From NCBI GenBank assembly GCA_000333235.1, contig CAPN01000016.1, positions 1-64,000 on the forward strand: DNA of 64,000 bases, read 5' to 3'. Source of the DNA: Pseudoalteromonas luteoviolacea B = ATCC 29581. Its GTDB lineage: Bacteria > Pseudomonadota > Gammaproteobacteria > Enterobacterales > Alteromonadaceae. Positions 59,134-64,000 of this stretch are shown one piece after another (position 1 is the stretch's first letter; each line of letters begins with the position of its first letter). A program made the translations under genes and the position numbers. The notes beneath the pieces are model-generated. The model was not told the origin of the DNA and did no database searches. It was given only the letters and a program-made list of their open reading frames with translations.

Positions 59134-61091
59134 GCTGTCACTCCTTTATTTATTCGCTTCGACTGGCGACGATATCGCTTATCTGCCAAAACAATAAAGC
59201 CTGCTAATGAAATCATTAATCCACCTAACCACATCCAGCGAACGTAGGGTTTGTGGTAAATTCGCAGAGCCCACGCACCATTACTGAGCTCCTCACCAAG
59301 CGCCAAGTAAAGGTCTCGGAAAAAGCCATCATCAATCGCGGCTTCGGTCATAAATTGCATGCCAACGTTATATTGACGTTTTTCTGCATGCAGCAGCACG
59401 ATTTCTCTCCCTTCTTTGAAAACCGTTACCTCGCCAGCATGTCCCTGGTAATTCGGGCCAGTAATCGGAAAAACGCCATTAAAGCGATATTCGTATTCGT
59501 TTAGTTGTGCAACATCTCCTGGTTTCATACTCACTGAACGTTCAACCGAATAGGCAGACGTTAAAGTGACGCTTGAAATCACGAACGCCAAACCGACATG
59601 ACCAAGTTGCATTGCCCAATAACTAAGACCAAGACGCTTTAATCCCTCAGCAAACGTGGATTGCACAGAAATTTTCTGCATTAAGTCGACGATGCTCGCA
59701 AGCACAATCCAAACCGCTAATGCTGTTCCCATAAAGGTCAGGGGCGTTACTTCATCAAAACTGCTGTACAACCAAGTCGCGGTGACGATCAAAGCTAAAC
59801 CAACATTCATTGCCCATTTAGGAAACAAAGTAGACAGTTTATTTTGCTTCCACCTTAACATTGGTCCTATTCCGAGTAATAAAGCGAATGGCACAATGAG
59901 GATTGCAAACATCTTATTAAAGAAAGGCACACCTATCGAAATCGCACCAAGGCCTAGTTCTTTATGGATCATTGGTAGTAATGTACCGAGCAATACTATG
60001 AGCGTAGCCACAACTAGGAATATATTGTTTAGCCATAAGGCCACTTCTCGAGACGCAAACTTATAACGCCCTTCACTGCGTACTTCAGACACCCTAAATG
60101 CGTAAAGCGCTAAACTACCACCGACCACAAAGGCAAGAAACGACAAGATGTATAACCCTCTGTCTGGGTCAGTTGCAAAGGCATGAACAGAAACAATGAT
60201 CCCCGAGCGCACGATAAAGGTACCCAATAAGCATAACGAAAACGCAGTAATCGCCAGTAATACAGTCCAAGATTTAAAGACACCTCGCTTTTCTGTTACC
60301 GCTAACGAATGCAATAGCGCTGTTGCTACTAACCAAGGCATAAACGACGCGTTTTCTACCGGATCCCAGAACCACCAGCCACCCCAGCCAAGTTCAGCGT
60401 AGGCCCACCAACTACCGATTGTGATCCCTAATGTCAAAAACCCCCACGCTGCCATCGTCCAAGGACGTGACCATTTCGCCCACGTATTATCAAGCTTACC
60501 GGTTAGCAAAGCTGCAATTGCAAAGGAGAAAGAAACGGATAAACCAACATAACCCATATAAAGCAAAGGCGGATGAATAATCATCCCAGGGTCTTGCAGT
60601 AATGGGTTTAAGTCACGGCCTTCAACCGGATAATAAGGCAACAAACGCTCAAATGGGCTCGACATCCACAGCGTGTAGAGCATAAAACCTACACCTAGAA
60701 TACCTAACACACCGAGTACTCGCGCTCTAAGCACCCAAGGCAACGACGTTGACATCAAGGCAACTAACGCAGTCCAACTTGCTTGCATCACAAGCCATAG
60801 CAAAATAGCGCCTTCGTGCCCACCCCAAGTTGAAGTTACTTTGTAATACCAAGGTAAAGTCGAACTGGAATTTTGCGCAACATAAGCGACGGTAAAATCA
60901 TCCGTTAAGGTAATGTAAATGAGGATACCAAATGAAAATAGAACAAAAAGACACTGACCAACGGCCAACGACGGAGCTGCGCGCATTAAGCGTAAATTAC
61001 CTGTGTGCGCTCCCCATAGCGGAAAGATACAGAGCAACAGCGACAGCGCCATTGCCAGAACCAGAGAAAAATAACCGATTTCAGGGATCAT
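59130..61091 (-). CDS. ccmF: Haem lyase subunit CcmF
   Basis: CcmF joins haem to apocytochrome c. The 653-residue protein has about 15 membrane segments and the haem-handling motif WGGWWFWDPVENASFMPW. Conserved His residues occur in periplasmic loops, for example in TSTWGGHEGAILLWL. Length matches E. coli CcmF (647). Confidence 0.97.
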   Translation of the reverse strand: MIPEIGYFSLVLAMALSLLLCIFPLWGAHTGNLRLMRAAPSLAVGQCLFVLFSFGILIYITLTDDFTVAYVAQNSSSTLPWYYKVTSTWGGHEGAILLWLVMQASWTALVALMSTSLPWVLRARVLGVLGILGVGFMLYTLWMSSPFERLLPYYPVEGRDLNPLLQDPGMIIHPPLLYMGYVGLSVSFSFAIAALLTGKLDNTWAKWSRPWTMAAWGFLTLGITIGSWWAYAELGWGGWWFWDPVENASFMPWLVATALLHSLAVTEKRGVFKSWTVLLAITAFSLCLLGTFIVRSGIIVSVHAFATDPDRGLYILSFLAFVVGGSLALYAFRVSEVRSEGRYKFASREVALWLNNIFLVVATLIVLLGTLLPMIHKELGLGAISIGVPFFNKMFAILIVPFALLLGIGPMLRWKQNKLSTLFPKWAMNVGLALIVTATWLYSSFDEVTPLTFMGTALAVWIVLASIVDLMQKISVQSTFAEGLKRLGLSYWAMQLGHVGLAFVISSVTLTSAYSVERSVSMKPGDVAQLNEYEYRFNGVFPITGPNYQGHAGEVTVFKEGREIVLLHAEKRQYNVGMQFMTEAAIDDGFFRDLYLALGEELSNGAWALRIYHKPYVRWMWLGGLMISLAGFIVLADKRYRRQSKRINKGVTA

Positions 61092-61093
61092 AT

Positions 61094-61582
61094 TTAATAG
61101 TCGCCTTTTGTATCTTTTAAATTATAAGTTGGCTTTTCATGCTTAATTCCCTTTACCGCTTCGGCGACCTCTGCTGGCATGTACTCTTCATCATGTTTGG
61201 CTAGCACTTCAAAAGCTTGCACTACGGTTGGCTCGATTAACGTGCCTTGCGCAACGATACCTTGGCCTTCTCGAAATAAATCTGGGAGAATACCTTGATA
61301 GCGAATAGTGACCATCGGTCCGGTATCGATAAGTTTAAATTCGACATCCAACGTTGTGTCATCCCGCTTGACCGAACCTGGGACTACCATACCACCGATA
61401 CGTAATTTTTGGCCGATGAATGGCATATCATGACTTTCGCCCTTACCATTTACCAACTCACTTGGTGTGTAGAATAAATTAATGTTCTCTTGTAGGGCAT
61501 AAAGGGTAAGCCCTACAGCAGCGCCGAGACCCATGATAATGCCGACCACCGCAAAAAGGCGCTTCTTACGTCTTGGGTTCAT
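61094..61582 (-). CDS. ccmE: Haem chaperone CcmE
   Basis: CcmE carries haem in the periplasm, bound covalently through a His. The 162-residue protein has an N-terminal anchor (about 9-28), an OB-fold beta barrel and His130 in [10 protein letters not shown], the haem attachment site. It overlaps ccmD by four bases. Confidence 0.96.
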   Translation of the reverse strand: MNPRRKKRLFAVVGIIMGLGAAVGLTLYALQENINLFYTPSELVNGKGESHDMPFIGQKLRIGGMVVPGSVKRDDTTLDVEFKLIDTGPMVTIRYQGILPDLFREGQGIVAQGTLIEPTVVQAFEVLAKHDEEYMPAEVAEAVKGIKHEKPTYNLKDTKGDY

Positions 61583-61782
61583 AGGTTTTGCTCCTGTTGT
61601 GCTTGTTTGATACGAGCTTCACGGGCAACTTGATCTCGGATAGACTTCTTGAGTCCTTTCCCCTCAAGCCATGAACTGACCAAAATTCCGATTAAAATTA
61701 CGGCACAGGTACCAAATGATAACCAAACAAAAAAGCCGTAGCCGCCCATGGCTAAAAAATCACTGAATGATGCAAATTGCAT
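61579..61782 (-). CDS. ccmD: Haem exporter accessory protein CcmD
   Basis: This 67-residue protein has one membrane segment (about 15-38, [21 protein letters not shown]) followed by a basic cytoplasmic tail, as in CcmD. It helps release haem-loaded CcmE from the CcmABC complex. It sits between ccmC and ccmE with two bases and a four-base overlap. Confidence 0.93.
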   Translation of the reverse strand: MQFASFSDFLAMGGYGFFVWLSFGTCAVILIGILVSSWLEGKGLKKSIRDQVAREARIKQAQQEQNL

Positions 61783-61784
61783 AA

Positions 61785-62522
61785 TTAACCTCGACTAATC
61801 AATTCTCTTACCCATGGACGATGTTGCTCACACCGTAATAGTTCATTTTTGAGTCGCATCAACGCAATAACGCCTACAAAGCCTGCAAAACCTAAAATGT
61901 TAATCAACAGTGGCCACAGCATGGTAGGGTCAATTGCAGAGGTATCGAATTTAGTGATTGTTGAACCTTGATGAAGCGTATTCCACCACTCCACCGAGAA
62001 ATGGATGATCGGTAAATTAATCACCCCTACGATCGCTAAGATACATGCAGCACGTCCTGCTACTTTCTTATCTTCAAATGCGTGATAAAGCGAAATCACG
62101 CCAAAATATAAAAATAATAAAATCAATTCTGATGTTAATCGAGCATCCCATACCCACCAGGCTCCCCACATTGGTTTACCCCAAGCAGCCCCCGTGATCA
62201 GAGCTATCGCTGTCATGGCAGCCCCAACGGGTGCAATGGAAATTACAGCGAGTTCTGCATTACGGATCTGCCAAACTAACGCAACAATTGCGGCAATAGC
62301 CATCGATGAATATGCGCCCATAGACAAAATAGCCGATGGCACATGAATGAAAATGATCCGATAACTGTCTTTTTGTTGATAGTCTGCTGGCGCAAAAGCC
62401 AACCCCCAAACCCAACCGACCAGGATACAAACAATCGAGATCACTGCAAAATAGGGCAATAACGTATTACATAACTGGTATGCACGCTCTGCTTTTGCGT
62501 ATGGATGTAACCATTTCCACAT
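61785..62522 (-). CDS. ccmC: Haem exporter membrane protein CcmC
   Basis: CcmC loads haem on CcmE. The 245-residue protein has six membrane segments and the tryptophan-rich motif WGKPMWGAWWVWDARLTSEL. His residues flank it, for example in YRIIFIHVPSAILSMG. It lies one base after ccmB. Confidence 0.96.
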   Translation of the reverse strand: MWKWLHPYAKAERAYQLCNTLLPYFAVISIVCILVGWVWGLAFAPADYQQKDSYRIIFIHVPSAILSMGAYSSMAIAAIVALVWQIRNAELAVISIAPVGAAMTAIALITGAAWGKPMWGAWWVWDARLTSELILLFLYFGVISLYHAFEDKKVAGRAACILAIVGVINLPIIHFSVEWWNTLHQGSTITKFDTSAIDPTMLWPLLINILGFAGFVGVIALMRLKNELLRCEQHRPWVRELISRG

Positions 62523-62523
62523 A

Positions 62524-63210
62524 TTAACTTACACTCACTCTTAAAGCTGACGATATGGCAAACGGTGCACTCACTAATCCAATAGCTAACATGGCACCGA
62601 GTATCGCTAATTGTCCCCCATAGGCTAGAGACATCATACTGGTGTCAATGGCAGACGTTGCGAAAATTAGTACGGGGATATAAAGCGGCAATACTAACAA
62701 ACTCAATAGTAAGCCACCTTTTTGCAATCCAACGGTAAGACCGGCACCGATCCCCCCGATTAAACTTAATAAAGGTGTGCCAACAAGCAAGGTAAGCACG
62801 GTTGCACCAAGTGCTTGTTGTTCTAGATTCATAAGAAGTGCAAACAATGGTGACAAAAGCACCATCGGCAAGCCTGAAATGGTCCAATGTGCAGCTACTT
62901 TTGCTACCACACTGAGCGATAAAGGATAAGGCGATGCGATTAACTGCTCAAGTGAGCCATCTAGGTAATCTTCTTTAAACAATTTATCTAAACCGAGCAT
63001 GGTCGAGAGCAAGGCTGCGACCCAGATAATCCCTGGCGCCATCCGTGAAAGTAAAGCGGGCTCAGGTCCAATAGCGAGTGGAAATAAAGTGATAACTATC
63101 ACAAAGAAAAGTAGTGGATTAAAAATTTCAGCGCGTTGGCGAAACGCGAGTGTGACGTCTTTCGTATAAACGGCTTTAAAAAGTTGCCAGTAAGAATGTT
63201 GAGTATGCAT
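62524..63210 (-). CDS. ccmB: Haem exporter membrane protein CcmB
   Basis: CcmB is the permease partner of the CcmA ATPase. The 228-residue protein has six membrane segments and the family stretches LAFRQRAEIFNPLLFFVIVITLFPLAIGPEP and DYLDGSLEQLIASPYPLS. Its start overlaps the ccmA stop by one base. Confidence 0.95.
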   Translation of the reverse strand: MHTQHSYWQLFKAVYTKDVTLAFRQRAEIFNPLLFFVIVITLFPLAIGPEPALLSRMAPGIIWVAALLSTMLGLDKLFKEDYLDGSLEQLIASPYPLSLSVVAKVAAHWTISGLPMVLLSPLFALLMNLEQQALGATVLTLLVGTPLLSLIGGIGAGLTVGLQKGGLLLSLLVLPLYIPVLIFATSAIDTSMMSLAYGGQLAILGAMLAIGLVSAPFAISSALRVSVS

Positions 63211-63830
63211 TATAATCGATACTCCAACACAAGCGTTTTTAGCTTAGCGAATTGGGCAGTGAGGTCTTGATGTGTCGTGAGCAAAATTGCACCACCACGC
63301 TCAAGGTGAATTTGAAACTGGGCTTGCAACTGAGCAACCCCTTTTTTATCAAGGGCTGTAAATGGTTCATCCAAAATCCACAGTTTCGCATTGTTCAACC
63401 ACAACCTTACCAATGCGACACGACGTTGTTGCCCTGCAGATAAAGTACGTACTGGCACATCTTCTAATCCAACCAAACCTAATTTAGCCAGTAGTTGCAT
63501 TGTTTGCCCTATGTCTTTAACCCCGTGGACCTGTTGCCAATGTTGTACATTCTCTATTGCACTTAGTTGAGGGTTGACACCTGACTTATGGCCTATAAAA
63601 AGTAAGTTTGCTGCAAACTCATCATAGTTCATTTGAGTATCGTCACCATTAAATGTCACAGCCCCTTCATCGGCTCGTGAAAAGCCTGCGATAATACGCA
63701 ATAAACTTGTTTTTCCTGCACCATTTGGGCCCTCAATTTGCATAATTTCACCGGCTTGCAGCGAAAAGCTCAACGACTCAAACAAACATCTTTCTTGTTT
63801 TATGCAAGTAACTGCTTTTATCTCAAGCAA
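63210..63830 (-). CDS. ccmA: Haem exporter ATPase CcmA
   Basis: CcmA is the ABC ATPase that powers release of haem-loaded CcmE. The 206-residue protein has Walker A EGPNGAGKTSLLR (34-41 core), the signature LSAGQQRRVALVRLWL and Walker B LWILDEPFTALD. It is the first gene of the ccmABCDEFGHI operon. The 170 bases upstream to the window edge hold no further gene that I can see and should contain the promoter. Confidence 0.96.
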   Translation of the reverse strand: MLEIKAVTCIKQERCLFESLSFSLQAGEIMQIEGPNGAGKTSLLRIIAGFSRADEGAVTFNGDDTQMNYDEFAANLLFIGHKSGVNPQLSAIENVQHWQQVHGVKDIGQTMQLLAKLGLVGLEDVPVRTLSAGQQRRVALVRLWLNNAKLWILDEPFTALDKKGVAQLQAQFQIHLERGGAILLTTHQDLTAQFAKLKTLVLEYRL

Positions 63831-64000
63831 ACTGACGATTCTCTATACCCAAAATTGGGCGTTAGTCTAACATAATGGTAAGGTAATACGAATATTGTGC
63901 GTTCGACGATTAACGAAAATTTGATTTAAAATAATGAATAAACTGCCAATTCCCCAATCGCAAAGCAACATTTCGCACAGCGTCAACCTTAGCGCTCAAT

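Overview
The window is a chromosomal segment of a gammaproteobacterium, most likely a marine Alteromonadales member (Pseudoalteromonas, Colwellia or Thalassotalea type). The evidence is ZipA, LolB and SirB1/SirB2 (gammaproteobacterial), a canonical SMC instead of MukB, and conserved blocks such as hemA-prfA-prmC-sirB2-sirB1-kdsA, lolB-ispE-prs-rplY-pth-ychF, ubiF/miaB-ybeZ-ybeY-corC-lnt and ccmABCDEFGHI. The genus cannot be fixed from sequence reading alone.

Positions 1 to about 11,640 are a foreign, visibly AT-richer island. At the left edge lies the end of an IS3-family element. It appears to cut the 5' end of a tyrosine recombinase. Next come an AbiE-type toxin-antitoxin pair, two unrecognised genes, a short BrxR/CapW-like regulator, another unrecognised gene, and a two-gene Hachiman defence system (hamA, hamB). 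The island ends inside the host ligA. The native DNA ligase is cut after its adenylation domain, and a complete, diverged NAD-dependent ligase starts 11 bases after the new stop codon on the same strand. The simplest reading is that the element integrates in an essential gene and brings its own replacement, driven by the host ligA promoter.

Positions 11,571 to 41,291 are core chromosome: smc-zipA-ligA, an SpoU methyltransferase, speA-speB, a CBS protein, a PaeA/YtfL-like transporter, cysZ, the gcvA-hydrolase-DUF423-rlmM set, kdsA, a DUF819 permease, sirB1, sirB2, an HD-GYP response regulator, prmC, prfA, hemA, and divergently lolB, ispE, prs, rplY, pth and ychF.

Positions 41,497 to 43,046 hold an expanded tRNA array: 2 Met, 5 Leu(TAG) and 4 Gln(TTG) genes, partly as 330-bp tandem repeats, with three copies of a tRNA-Gln-derived element that has lost its anticodon. 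To its right is a three-gene minus-strand set: a kinase/degenerate cyclase/ATPase fusion, a PhyH-type dioxygenase and a small helical protein. Its function is unknown.

Positions 48,636 to 63,830 are core again: ubiF, miaB, ybeZ, ybeY, corC, lnt, a small HTH-like gene with a coupled leader peptide and a glnA-like sigma-54 promoter candidate, mlaA, and the full cytochrome c maturation operon ccmABCDEFGHI on the minus strand. I saw no rRNA genes and no CRISPR array. All motif and promoter calls are by eye; no database or folding software was used.
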